Shown here piece after piece: positions 22,101 to 32,524 of a stretch of DNA of 64,000 bases (the stretch's first letter is position 1; every line of letters begins with the position of its first letter). The notes beneath the pieces are model-generated. The model was given only the letters and a program-made list of their open reading frames with translations. It was not told the origin of the DNA and did not search any database. The DNA is from Pachyseris speciosa (taxonomy: Eukaryota; Cnidaria; Anthozoa; Scleractinia; Pachyseridae), in assembly GCA_016490735.1 (NCBI GenBank), contig JAEMWC010000961.1, positions 40,001 to 104,000 of the forward strand, in the 5' to 3' direction. The position numbers were made by a program, and so were the translations under genes.

Positions 22101-25100
22101 AGAAACCTCTTTTCCTTGTATTCAGCGTGCGGGAGAAAAGAGACCTCTGCCACGAGTCGAAACGGTCTGTGTCGAGCATGAGTCGAAACGGTCTGTGTCA
22201 CCATCACATGATGCTTTTAGCACATGATCGGTCAGCAAACAATACAAGGAGCATGCGTATTAAAACCTCCGTCCACGACAGCGGGTGGAAGCTTAATCAA
22301 AGACCATTTTGACCCATGGCAGAGGTCCCTTTTCTCCCGCACGCTGAATACAAGGAAAAGAGGCCTCCTAGCAGGGAAAAAACCGCGATGATTTTTAGAC
22401 CTAGTTATTGCAGTGAAATAACTATTTAAAAAGTACAATTGCATTAACATTTTCTTTGGCGCTGATATTGTAGTAAAAAACAAATCGAATGTGGTTTAGC
22501 GTTGTCTGTACTCTTATCGACAACGATCTTCGTCATCACAGTGGTCAAAATGTTGTGGACTCACGAGGCGCAGCCGAGTGAGTCCACAGCAAATTTTGAC
22601 CACAGTGGTGATGACTCATTGTCGGTAAGAGTATAGACAACGCTAAATCACATTCGATTTGTTTTTTACTACAATATCAGCTCCAAAGAAAATGTTAATT
22701 TCAGAGCGAGAGCTGAAAAAAAAGGCATTGCGCGACACGTTGACGCGTGCAGCGTTGTCTAGACTCTTATCGACAACGGCAAATTAGCCAATAAGATTGC
22801 GAGATTACTAGCAATTGTGGTAAAATTATACTTTTACCTCAATTGGATAGGTGTTTCCATCAATAGTGTGTTCAGAACCGACTGTGTCATTAGAACCAAA
22901 ATGAAAATTGAATTGCTTGAGGTAATAGTTCTCTTGAAGAAGACCGCCGGCCAACTTGACTGTCAACTCCTCCCCAACGTAAAACGTGGGTGCGTACCCA
23001 TTGTTCCTAAGCTCGCCTGTGATTGGCTTATTTCCCGCCACAGTGAGGCGCAGATTTGTTGGGTTAACGGGATCTTTCTGCATAACCTGATCGGTAACAA
23101 CGTTGATTGGTGACTGTTTGCGTCCGTTACAGGACCAGTTGGCATTTAAGGTTTCCCATTCGTCTGGACCTTGGAGAAAAGTACACCAACAAAAAGTAGC
23201 ATTAGAGTGATTCTTTGATTATTGATTGTCGTTAGTTATCCGTGTTTGCTTTTAGCTATGCATTGCTACCTTCAGTGATTGGTTAGCAAAACCCAAACAG
23301 TTAGAAGCAAAACTAAACTAATAAGTGGATTTCCACTGTCGCATTATTTTTTACGTGCGTATAGACCTAAATTTTAACTGGCTTTACGTTCGTAAACAAA
23401 ATAGAGACGATGCCTCAAAGTTTAGCGACGTTCAACTTTCGACACTCCATACATTTCTATTTTATTTATGCACGTAAAGCCATTTCAAGGCGCCCCTTGT
23501 GTGTAGTAGCGTGCATACAGGCTCTTCATTTGGCCAATTCAGAGAGGTTGGCGCTCGCGGTCGTGCGCCGTTAATCGAGGCAAAAATCCTCTCTGTGTTC
23601 CCCAAACGAAGAGCCTGCATGCAAGCTATAAGTGTAGTCGTTTGGAATTCAAATTCAAGAGCACTGCAGCAGTAATACATGTTGTTTTGTACTGCTGGTC
23701 TTTGTTAACACATTTTTCACGGCGAACGTTTTACTTTCGACTTATGCGTTTTGGAGATGTAGACTGTTAAATCCTCTGTTAGGGTTGTCAGTTACCATAA
23801 GCTCCTGGAATTCTGTCATATGTCCATGTTGTGTGTTCTCCAACCAGAACTGTAATATAAGGATAACATGAAATGGTTAAAACATTCAACTTTAAATTAT
23901 ATGTTTAACAGATAAAATCGTTCAGAACAGAAAACAATCACCTCATTGCATGCATTTAGAACCGTAGACTAATGACTTTAACTGATCAATTAAACGTTCA
24001 TATGCATGTTAACCAGTGATCGATTACAAGAGAGGATGAAGTAAGAGATCGGATCCCCATGCCCCATCATAGTTTTCTTTAATCTATTTTTAGTTTCGCG
24101 AAGCTATTTTAAGTTCTCGTTCCCAATGTCACGCGGTTAGATGATCAGGACCGGGGATCAGATTTTGCCGATACTACTATTTTCCTGCTGTCGTGTCACG
24201 TCAATTCAGCGTCCAAATCTTGTAGCTAGGAATGTGTGATCACGATTGTCAGTGTGTTTTTAAGTGTAATTTGAGCTCAATGAGCATTCCGGCGCAATGA
24301 GCATATATATTTAGCCAAGTCTATTTGCTGAGCTCAAGGATCATTAGTTTTACTGGCATCGAGCAACTTCGCATCGCTTTCCTTGGGCCAATTTTGTGTC
24401 CAAAAATTAAGCAGCAGCAGGGAAAACGAAGTGATTTACGATCCAGATGAAATATTTGATAGCAAACGTTTGGAAAAGAAACAAACATTCTTGAGTCCAA
24501 ACTACTTTCAGGTGAAAGCGTAAAGAAATTCAAAGCGGATCAAAAACAAAACATTGCAAGAAAAGATGCAGACGTTTGTTCGAAGATTCTTGGAAAAGGT
24601 GGAGAAATTAGGCAACTAACAAACATATCTTGTAATAAGCTAGAACAATTGTCAAGCAATTTTGACATCAACTGTGTCCGTAGAAAAGAGAAAAAGGAGC
24701 CGACAATGAACCTGATAGCTGCATAAAAACGCCATTTCCCACAAAATCGTTGCTCGGCTAACTGGGCAGACACAAAACCCTAAAGTTTCACTGTTACTTC
24801 TCATGTCCAGCGAGGAAGCTTCCTCCATTAAACATGAATTCTCAGCTAGTTGCAAAACATCCAGTTATAACGATGACAGTGCTTAAACAGAGCCGTCCAC
24901 TATAAAATTATCGAAATAAAAGCCAGCCGATTTCGCTCTTTTTGACATCCAGACTCGTAAAGGTTAAAAAAAAAATTTCGAGAATTACTCAAGTTATACG
25001 GTCCGAACTTCGTTGTTTACAGTCTTTGGACGAAGATTAGGCTTTTGTACATTATGCTGGCATTTTTTCGAGCATTTTAGTGAGGTAAAAGCATTGAGCA

Positions 25101-26564
25101 TTATTTGAGCATTTTAGTGGCATTTTCCCGGAAAATTAATTTTTTTCCGAGAAACTAAGAAAGAAATTATTTTTTTTAGAGAAAATGAAGACTAAAACTC
25201 AAAGTTCATAGATGATTTCGAGGATTATGTCATTTTGGCTGTATTTATGAACTTGTATATAATGTTGTTGTTTATACTTGCAACACTTTTACGTGTTTGT
25301 AAGTGTGAACAGTTAACACCATGCTAAAAACTTTGAAATTAATTTAAAAAACCGTTTGTATAATGAGCATTATCCGAGCATTTTAGTGGGGAAACAAAAG
25401 CATAATGTACAAAAGCCTAACGAAGATTTGTATCTTTCAAATGAAGCGTGAAGCGCGCTAGTTTTTGACATTTTCTTGACAGCTCTTTCACAACTTTCCG
25501 TAAGATTTTGAGACATATACATATACATGCATTTGATCAGCTTTTTCCCCTCGAGCTTTAATTTCGCCGATGGACGAACAAAGTTTTGAGATTTGGCGAC
25601 GAACGTGTGCTCTCTACTAGGTCGACCATTTTTTTCACAAGCTGCTCAAGTCGCGCATATTTAAAATTTCATAACGTCATTACAACTGGCCAATCAGGTG
25701 TCTCTCTAAAAAAGTAGCTGCGCAGCTGAACCATAAGCTAAAACTAGATTTAAGAAGAGGCCCACGTCTCTTGTCGATCAGTTTCCGTATAGACTCAAAT
25801 GTTTCTTTTTTTTATTTTTTGTAACCAAAGAATATGACACGACGATTAAACATTTTCCAATATCGTCTGTTGTGGCAAGGATAAAAATGCGTTGACACAG
25901 TTAACTAGTGCTCCTTCAACCCCCAAAAGTGTCATTTTTGCCTTACAGTAGTCTAAATAAATATTACTCAATTGTGACTGCTCGAGATCCGAAGGAGTAC
26001 CTATTTTAAAATTTCCATAGCAACGACTCGAGCACGGCCAAAAGTGGCAAATTTGAATGCTTTGACGGGTGAAATTGGACGAAAAGGCACATAATCTGAA
26101 GTTGTGATCCTCTGGAATGGATTTTTTGGCGTAATTTAGTAAAATACACAATGAATTATAAATTTGACGACCTCACACAATTCGTAGTCTTGTTGAGCGA
26201 ACTATAAACAAAACCTCACACGACCTTATCATACAGTTCGTGGTTAATAAGTACTCATGATTTCGAAAGTTCTCAAATTTCACTCGGCTAAGGGCTCGTG
26301 CGTTTGAGAACTTTCAAAATCATTCGTACTATATATATTAATCACGAATTCAAAAGAAGTCATTAAGACTCTTTTGAGGTGATAAGCCAGTCTTGGTAAA
26401 CCTTGTGAGAGCTGGTATACTTGAAAAAAAAAAGTTTTTAAATTACTTACTTTAAAAGCGCTGGTATACTGGAAAAATGTGTTTTAAAGTTACTTACCGG
26501 CGTGCATGACGTCTGTTTTCAAGAACAGCACCACAGCTGAAATGGCAAGGGGGAGGAACTGCAT
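19173..26564 (-). CDS. Secreted alpha-carbonic-anhydrase-like protein with altered zinc site
   Basis: Seven exons on the minus strand (26564-26498, 23849-23796, 23169-22838, 21796-21701, 21078-20994, 20283-20102, 19307-19173) join in phase to 316 residues. The first ~22 residues are a signal peptide. Alpha-CA landmarks follow: GPDEW (41-45), CNGRKQSPIN (54-63), GSEHT (138-142), ELHMVFW (151-157), GSLTTPGCYESVTWFV (246-261) and NFRNTMPLNGR near the end. Cys54 and Cys253 are placed like the disulfide of extracellular CAs. The usual F-H-F-H motif reads FNFHF: Asn128 replaces the first zinc-binding His, while His130 and His153 remain. Tyr99 replaces the proton-shuttle His. Catalysis (CO2 hydration) is therefore doubtful, and it may act as a CA-related protein. 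Sequons NWS and NTT are present. The introns carry several MITEs and a GTCA satellite. Confidence 0.9.
19857..20032. mobile_element. 176-bp MITE with 5-bp duplication
   Basis: The ends are CAGGGGCGGAT and its reverse complement, flanked by AGTAG on both sides. It is related to 167-357 by its ends and by the length of its duplication. It lies in the last intron of the carbonic-anhydrase-like gene. Confidence 0.65.
20345..20890. repeat. GTCA/GTCC tetranucleotide satellite
   Basis: About 540 bp of (GTCA)n with GTCC, GGCA and GTCT variants. It produces an apparent Ser-Gln-Ser-Val frame that is not a gene. It lies between exons 5 and 6 of the carbonic-anhydrase-like gene. Confidence 0.95.
22106..22363. 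mobile_element. MITE with 47-bp inverted ends
   Basis: CCTCTTTTCCTTGTATTCAG continuing through CGTGCGGGAGAAAAG on the left is mirrored at the right end. The core contains two copies of GAGTCGAAACGGTCTGTGTC. It lies in the intron between exons 3 and 4 of the carbonic-anhydrase-like gene. A small hairpin on TGAATTTTTT-like words sits at 21989-22050. Confidence 0.65.
22490..22820. mobile_element. Foldback element, TTATCGACAACG family, copy 1
   Basis: Arms built on TAGCGTTGTCTGTACTC, TTATCGACAACGAT and CGTCATCACAGTGGTCAAA are mirrored about GACTCACGAGGCGCAGCC. Related copies are at 26780-27012 and 57316-57560. The right side ends about 18 bp from the donor of exon 3 of the carbonic-anhydrase-like gene. 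Confidence 0.6.
23323..23490. mobile_element. Truncated MITE of the AGGTGGATTTCCACT family
   Basis: The left end, GTGGATTTCCACTGTCGC, and the subterminal TTAACTGGCTTTACG match the element at 10034-10279. The right arm is recognisable up to CACGTAAAGCCATTTCAAG and then stops. It lies in the intron between exons 2 and 3 of the carbonic-anhydrase-like gene. Confidence 0.6.
25038..25419. mobile_element. 382-bp hAT-type MITE with perfect 8-bp duplication
   Basis: The ends are TAGGCTTTTGTACATTATGC and its reverse complement. The element is flanked by ACGAAGAT at 25030-25037 and 25420-25427. Subterminal GAGCATTTTAGTG repeats occur in both halves. The 8-bp duplication and TAG start fit hAT. It lies in intron 1 of the carbonic-anhydrase-like gene. 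Confidence 0.8.
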
Positions 26565-26566
26565 TA

Positions 26567-26776
26567 AGCCAGGTTCACACCAGCGACATAACGGCATAAC
26601 GACATAAAATGGACGCTATCTCGACGTAGAAAGAACGTTATGTTTCCAGTGTGAACATGCAGACATAATGACATATTAGCAACATAACAGCATGAACATA
26701 ACAACATAAAGAAAAAACTGATCTTTTCCTCATGTCGTTATGTCGATGTCGTCACGTCGCTAGTGTCAACCAGGCG
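26567..26776. mobile_element. MITE directly upstream of the carbonic-anhydrase-like start codon
   Basis: Inverted, imperfect ends (AGCCAGGTTCACACCAGCG left; reversed right CGCCTGGTTGACACTAGCG) enclose GACATAACGACAT-type repeats. The left end is only 2 bp from the ATG at 26564-26562, so the 5' untranslated region of that transcript, unless spliced, begins within the element. Confidence 0.65.
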
Positions 26777-26779
26777 TTG

Positions 26780-27012
26780 TCGATAAGAATCTAGCCAACG
26801 CTGCTTGCGTTAACGTATAAACTCGCGCTCTGAAATTAACATTTTCTTTGACGTTGATATTGTGGTAAAAAACAAATAGAATGTGATTTAGCGTTGTCTA
26901 TACTCTTATCGACAACGATATTCGTCATCACAGTGGTCAACATTTTGACCACTGTGATGACGAATATCGTTGTCGATAAGAGTATAGACAACGCTAAACC
27001 ACATTCGATTTG
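26780..27012. mobile_element. Foldback element, TTATCGACAACG family, copy 2
   Basis: The core 26890-26996 is an almost perfect palindrome on AGCGTTGTCTATACTC, TTATCGACAACGATATTCG and TCATCACAGTGGTCAA. The outer flank shares AAATTAACATTTTCTTTG with copy 1. Confidence 0.65.
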
Positions 27013-27429
27013 TAGATGTACATTTCTGTATACATAAAGTAAAAATTATGTACATCACACCAGAACATGCATCACAATTGTTAAAAATACTTAAAAGTGA
27101 AAAAGTCTTCGGTGCGTTTCGTTCTACAGGAAGTAACGTTTTTATAAAAGTACAGCTGGTCTGATTTGTGCCTTAGGGTGTAGGGACAGGTATCGTCTAG
27201 GGGTATTGGAGAGTGAAGGAGTGAATAGTGAAGGTGATTGCCGGAACAATGGTTTAGCCACCTCGCTCAACATTGCATTTAAATGGTTTCCCATGTTTGA
27301 TCTAGAGTCAAACGTTTTCGTATAACCGTTTCCTGTTACGAACAAATGTTTGATCGCTAAGCAACCCCAACCAACAAAGCGTGCACAGCCGGTAAAAAGC
27401 AATCAAATGAACCAAATAACGTCAAAATA

Positions 27430-27800
27430 CATACATACATTACTTTATTTACCCTCGGATCTTAGAGTAGCTTGTGCAGCTAATATCTCAAAGCATTTAA
27501 CCATCAGATAAGAGATAGACCACCACACCGGGAACTACGTCCCCTACTCTGTTCGAACAGTGTGTGGGTTCTTTTACGTCCTACAGTATCAATTATGAAG
27601 AGTTGTGAGACGGGGTCTACATTTTATCGTCCTTATCCGAGAAGACTAGAAAGTCTCACCTTTTGCAGATGTTATTACAAAGGCAGTACTTTCTCCTCAA
27701 TTTTTTAAAGACCCTGAGCGTTGGTCCGGGCAAGGTTTGAACCCGCGACTTCCCGCAAGCTAGTCCGGTGCTCTACCATTGAGCTAACCGGTCGGAGGTT
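27430..27800 (-). mobile_element. tRNA-derived SINE, third copy (diverged)
   Basis: Reverse complement of the family at 15387-15862. The tRNA-like head is at 27725-27797 (minus strand), and the body retains the AGTAGGGGACGTAGTTCCCG block. Its 3' part is replaced by CATACATACATTAC-like sequence. It is clearly older than the paired copies. Confidence 0.7.
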
Positions 27801-27922
27801 AGCTCAAAGTTTCAGCGATAAGACGCAAAAATTCCGGTTCTGTGAACTCACTTTGTTCGGTGTTTCGTCAGACATCATTTGTCCGTTTAGCCACCGAACG
27901 TTACGTTTGACAAAGGGGAGTA

Positions 27923-28233
27923 GGGATGGCGTAGTGGTGAGAGCACTCGCCTTCCACCAATGTGGCACCGGGTTCGATTCCCGGTGGTGACGCCATAAGT
28001 GGGCTGAGTTTGTGTTGGTTCTCGACCCTGCTCCGAGGGTTTTTCTCCGGGTACTTCGGTTTTCCTCCCTCAGCAAAAACCAACATACGGCTTATTCGAG
28101 CTGGCTGTAGGCTGTGCTCCAAGGTCATACATGGACCGTATAGCGGCTGCCAGAGGCGCCTTGTATATGCTTTCGGTTCGACCTTGTTGAGCTGCGTCCT
28201 TGCTGTACTTTGCGAGGACGATTAGCACAGACA

Positions 28234-28277
<44 letters not shown>
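27923..28277 (+). mobile_element. tRNA-derived SINE of a second family with ATT tail
   Basis: The head GGGATGGCGTAGTGGTGAG and box B-like GGGTTCGATTCCCGG resemble a tRNA. The body has GCTCCGAGGGTTTTTCTCC. Near 28139 it carries TAGCGGCTGCCAGAGGCGCC, the same motif as in the first SINE family. It ends in (ATT)n at 28233-28277. Confidence 0.7.
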
Positions 28278-28278
<1 letters not shown>

Positions 28279-29217
28279 AACACGATGCTGGATGAAAATG
28301 ATCGTTTAGCCGGAGCTAGGGAGACGGGACTAGGGACGTAACGAACCTTGGTTGTGACCACCTATGGTGTCCAACCTAATTTCCCTAATGGGTTCACAGT
28401 AATTGGCTACCCACTATTGTGTTCACCCTGGCTAGGGCGAAATTAATAAAATACAAAAAAATAAATAAATAAACAGACAAACACGCTGTCAACTCTCTGC
28501 TGTAACAGGAGAAAAGAAGAAGAAAGAAAAAACGTTACTGCAGCCGAGCTGTACAACACAACCGGTATCCATCAACTCCTCATTTGAGCGCTTTACCCCA
28601 TCATCTCTGATAGGAACCTACACACAGAAATCTGAATTCAAGAAAATTTGGCCATCTCTTGCTAATTCTAATTCTATCTTTTTTAAAATGGATATATTCG
28701 CTTGACAAGGAACGGTACTTTTAAAGACAGCGTTTATAACTCTTTTTGGTTGTAAGGGCTTGGCTGGATCATTTTTAGCCCATATTTTAATACGCCTATG
28801 CTGTAAAGAGGAATTATTTGGCTTCCATAGTTGAAATCAGTATAACTTGTAGTACTGTAGCTAATGAGGGCCTTTAAGGACTTAAAGACAGTCAACAAAC
28901 GTTCACCTTGATAATCCTCTCGCCAAGAAATGACAGGTGTTAATAATAAAGGGTGTTTTTGTGTCCAATTTCTGTGAATTGCGCTGTGAAATTTATCTCT
29001 TTAAAACAAACAAATCGATTAAAAATGGACGAACATGATTATTACCTGATCATACAAAAAATCCATTGTTATTTACTAGTTTTATCACCGCCTGTGTTTT
29101 ATCAGTAAAATTAGTTTATTTGGATGAGCAATGCACATAACACAACAGTAATATAAACAACAGATGGACTGTTAAAGTTGTGGAGATTCTTATCAAGGAT
29201 AGAATCGAACAACTCAC
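28278..29217. other. No gene recognised
   Basis: AT-rich sequence without splice-linked frames or clear repeats. Confidence 0.3.
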
Positions 29218-29263
29218 CAGTGAGCACGACAAATGACAGATACGATTGTCTTGCCAAACTCAT
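29218..29263 (-). CDS. Possible signal-peptide exon (orphan or alternative first exon)
   Basis: On the minus strand, ATG at 29263-29261 opens MSLARQSYLSFVVLTG and runs into a strong donor (GTGAGTTG) at 29217. The exon leaves one base, the same phase as exon 1 of the carbonic-anhydrase-like gene (26564-26498). It could therefore be spliced to exon 2 at 23849 and supply an alternative signal peptide. It could equally belong to an unrecognised gene. No transcript evidence is available here. Confidence 0.3.
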
Positions 29264-29932
29264 TTTTGCTCCTGGCTTTATCTGGGCTGATTCTTTGGTA
29301 ACAAAGTAATCCAATTTTCTGCTCTGGAAGGTTACTGATGTGAGTTTTTATGATTATTAATGATTAACGACTTGTCCATGAAACTGACATTTGAAATGAA
29401 ATTGTGGCAGTGTTGTATCGAACCTGTTATTTCTGATGTCGAAGACTGACCAAGTGGAAAACTGAAAATAACACGACATAAACGTATCAGTTTGAACAGC
29501 AAATGGGAATCCACCGCCAGATATAGCTCCTCCCAGTCCTTTATGTAATGCACAATTTAGCTAGCTAAGTGCCCATTAAAATTACCGTTCATGGAATAGC
29601 ATTTGCCCTCTTTGCAGTCAAATGTACACTGATTTACTGAAAGTTAACACCGCGCACCGTTTAATAACAGTTACGTTTGAGCGTTGAAAATTAGGAGAAA
29701 ATCGCAATATGAGAAGATTACGCTGAAGACAGTTTCTTTTCACAGCCGTTCAGCCCAGAATAAATCCACGTTGGAGTGTGAAAGAATGTCTCGTTAATTA
29801 TGACCATTATTTTAAGAACCTGATGAGCCACAAAACCTTCCATCTTTTGCCATTTGTTTTGTTTGGAATCTTTTGCAAAATGTAATTGTCTTGGCGTCGG
29901 TTTTATATTTGTTGTTATTGGCAATAATCAGT

Positions 29933-30408
29933 CAATAGAGCGCTTTTCAACTGAGTGTCGTAAAACCAAAACCAAAGCAATTACTCTGACCAATCACAAC
30001 GGAAACAAACCGCGCAATGAGCCAATCAGAATACGAAGCAATTACATGTAGCCGGCGTAAAGCGCGGGAAAATACGCGCGTGCAAATCACAATTGGTTTT
30101 GGTTTTACTTCTCATTTGGTTGAGAAAGTGGCGCGAGTTTTCTTGGCCAATCACAGAGCAAAGCAATACAAAACCAAAGTAAAACCAGAATTACTTTCGA
30201 CAATCAACTGAAAACCGCTCTAAGAAGCAAAACCAAAACCAATCGCGACTTGCACGCGCGCATTTTCCCGCGCTTTGCAATGGTAAGTTGTAATTACATG
30301 TACTTAGAATTCTGATTGGTTCATTAGACTGTTCCGGTCTGTTGTGATTGGCTGGAGTAATTGCTTTGGTTTTGGTCTTACGACACTCAATTGAAAACCG
30401 CTCTATTG
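29933..30408. mobile_element. MITE with ~50-bp ends (CAATAGAGCG family)
   Basis: CAATAGAGCGCTTTTCAACT and AACCAAAACCAAAGCAATTA at the left are mirrored at the right (GTAATTGCTTTGGTTTTGG, GAAAACCGCTCTATTG). CCAATCA-type words and GCGCGGGAAAAT blocks occur inside. Diverged relatives lie at 37090-37345 and about 43860-44040. Confidence 0.65.
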
Positions 30409-31087
30409 AAAAGAACTGACACCGTTTCTTTATTCACGTTTTAATCTGACCTGTTGACATGGCTTAAAAACACCTGCAGGGGGCTGGCTAATTTCACAGC
30501 GGTCATAAAAATGGGTCGAGGATTTAATCAAGGAGACTGTATTCCGTTGCAAAAGGAAAAAAACAGGTGCGCAAAGGATACATGTGTGGGATACACTGTC
30601 ATTAGCATTAACGGACTCACAACCCGATGAGATTAGTGTAGGATATCACAGGTATCCCACACACACAAAAAAGGGCTCACTTTACCAACACCTCATGAAA
30701 TGTAGTGAAAATAAAATTTAGTGAAATAAAATTAAACAAATACAATCTACATTATCTTTCTTCACACACGTTTGTCATGAATATCAGCGCTGAATGATAA
30801 AATTTCAATGGGTTGTATGTCATCCTGGAAGGGCATGAGAGGGGAGGGGATGGCAGAGGAGGGGGGAGGGGACGGGAGAGGACGGATAGTGGTTGGAGCG
30901 CCATCCTCCAAGCCACTGCATGCCATGTACAATAGACAAGTTCCACATTGGTTGAAACACAGCCAAGAAATTATTCCCAATGTTGTCTTTCTCTGATTTG
31001 TATATTATTATCCATAATGACCTACACTGAGAAACGTATCCATACAGACTACGGATTCATTAAACATCAATATACAAAGTGCTGCTA
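30409..31087. other. No gene recognised
   Basis: It contains a G-rich low-complexity run (GGGGAGGGGACGG) near 30840-30890 and nothing that looks coding. Confidence 0.3.
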
Positions 31088-31445
31088 CTATTTCTCTTTT
31101 TAAACCAGATTGAAAACATTTCTTCTTAGCTGATTCACTACTTGTAAATAATACTTGTTTTTTGCTGCTTTGTGTCTGTTTTGGTTTACTTGCTTTTTAT
31201 CCTAATTATGTTGCAGTATGATTTTGCTGCCTATTTATTCTTTATATTTAGTCTTAGGTTAATGAGAGAGCTCATATAATAAGCCCCTAGGTTTCAATTT
31301 GAGCCTCCTCGCCAGGAAAATACCTTTAATTCATACACTTACAATTTACGTCTCTTTATCTCTAAATTTTGCAATATATTGAATATCTGTATGTCTGAAT
31401 ATATGTATTTATTATTTATTTTTTCTGGGAAATAAATAAACTGAA
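31088..31445 (+). mobile_element. LINE 3' tail (reverse-transcriptase end plus 3' UTR)
   Basis: 31090-31130 translates as the end of a LINE reverse transcriptase (ISLFKP..KHFFLADSLL). It is followed by a T-rich tail (TTTTGCTGCTTTGTGTCTG) and ends AAATAAATAAACTG. It is 5'-truncated and dead. Confidence 0.45.
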
Positions 31446-32524
31446 ACTGGATTAAGATTGCCTGTTGTTGGGAAGCTTGTGGCTCTCTCAAGTTTATCGC
31501 TTTATTGAGATTTCATGAATTCTTTAGAAAATGAAATAAAAAAACTTGGAATGCGATACTTTCACTATTTTAGGAAACATCACAATGAACAATATGTAAT
31601 GAGTAGAAAGTGAAGGAAGTAAAGGTTCATTAAATTTCCGCTTCCTATTTTGGACACGCTTATTTTCCAAGAACGGTACCCTACAAGCCATTATTACCCA
31701 TTACAATGTGATTGGTTCCTTCATCCTCCTTACTGCCTCACAAGGTTAACGTACCCAAATAAATACAGACAATTACACTTTTCTTGAGTGCTATTTGAAT
31801 TTTATCTGTTAATATGCATTATGTCTTATGGTATTGTATTTTTTTCCTTAAAGATATTCTCCCCCAAAAAATCTCGTCGTTGTCACAGCCAACAAGAAAA
31901 GTTGTAAGTTGACATGAACTTTTATTTTCTAAGCTGTGTGTATGCTGAAAGCGAAGTTTTAATCAAAAAGCAAAATTTCACTCAACAATGCTAGTTTCTA
32001 ACGATCTCTGAATTTGTCAAAAACACTGAAGAGTTATATCGATAGTTAACGTCCTGTCAATAATTGCGAAACCAGTTTAACTGAATAAGACCGTTAGCAC
32101 GTCACTTGACAGACAATTTTCTACGACCAAACCATTTTCCGGGGAATCAAGTTTTAGGAAAAAGGCAGCATCCTCTAAATCAACACTGAACGGGTACTGA
32201 TTCTCTTTAAAGGTAAATACAAGGAAAAGAAAGAAGGAGAACCGATACTTCGGGACTTTCATTTTCCTGTCGACATGAAAACCTAAATATATTTGTCGCC
32301 ACGAATGGCAGATAGGCACATTGATATGCCAAAAGTAGCGCGCGCATCTGGTTCACATATAATAATGAAGACCAAACAATTTTCAGGCCGGGGAGTTGGC
32401 TAGAGGTAAAAAATAAGTTACCATAAAAAAATAACCTTCATGGGACGATTTTTAGTACAAGAGTCTCATAAGATTTTTGATGAAACGTCTTTGTTTCCTG
32501 ATAGGAAAATCAAGAGGTATTTGC
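31446..32524. other. Upstream region of the first membrane-protein gene
   Basis: AT-rich sequence. No additional exon or clear promoter element is identified. Confidence 0.3.

Noticed and set aside
24321..24855. Possible gene fragments on either strand near 24.3-24.9 kb
   Set aside because: Frames are short and broken, with no splice-linked continuation or recognised motif.
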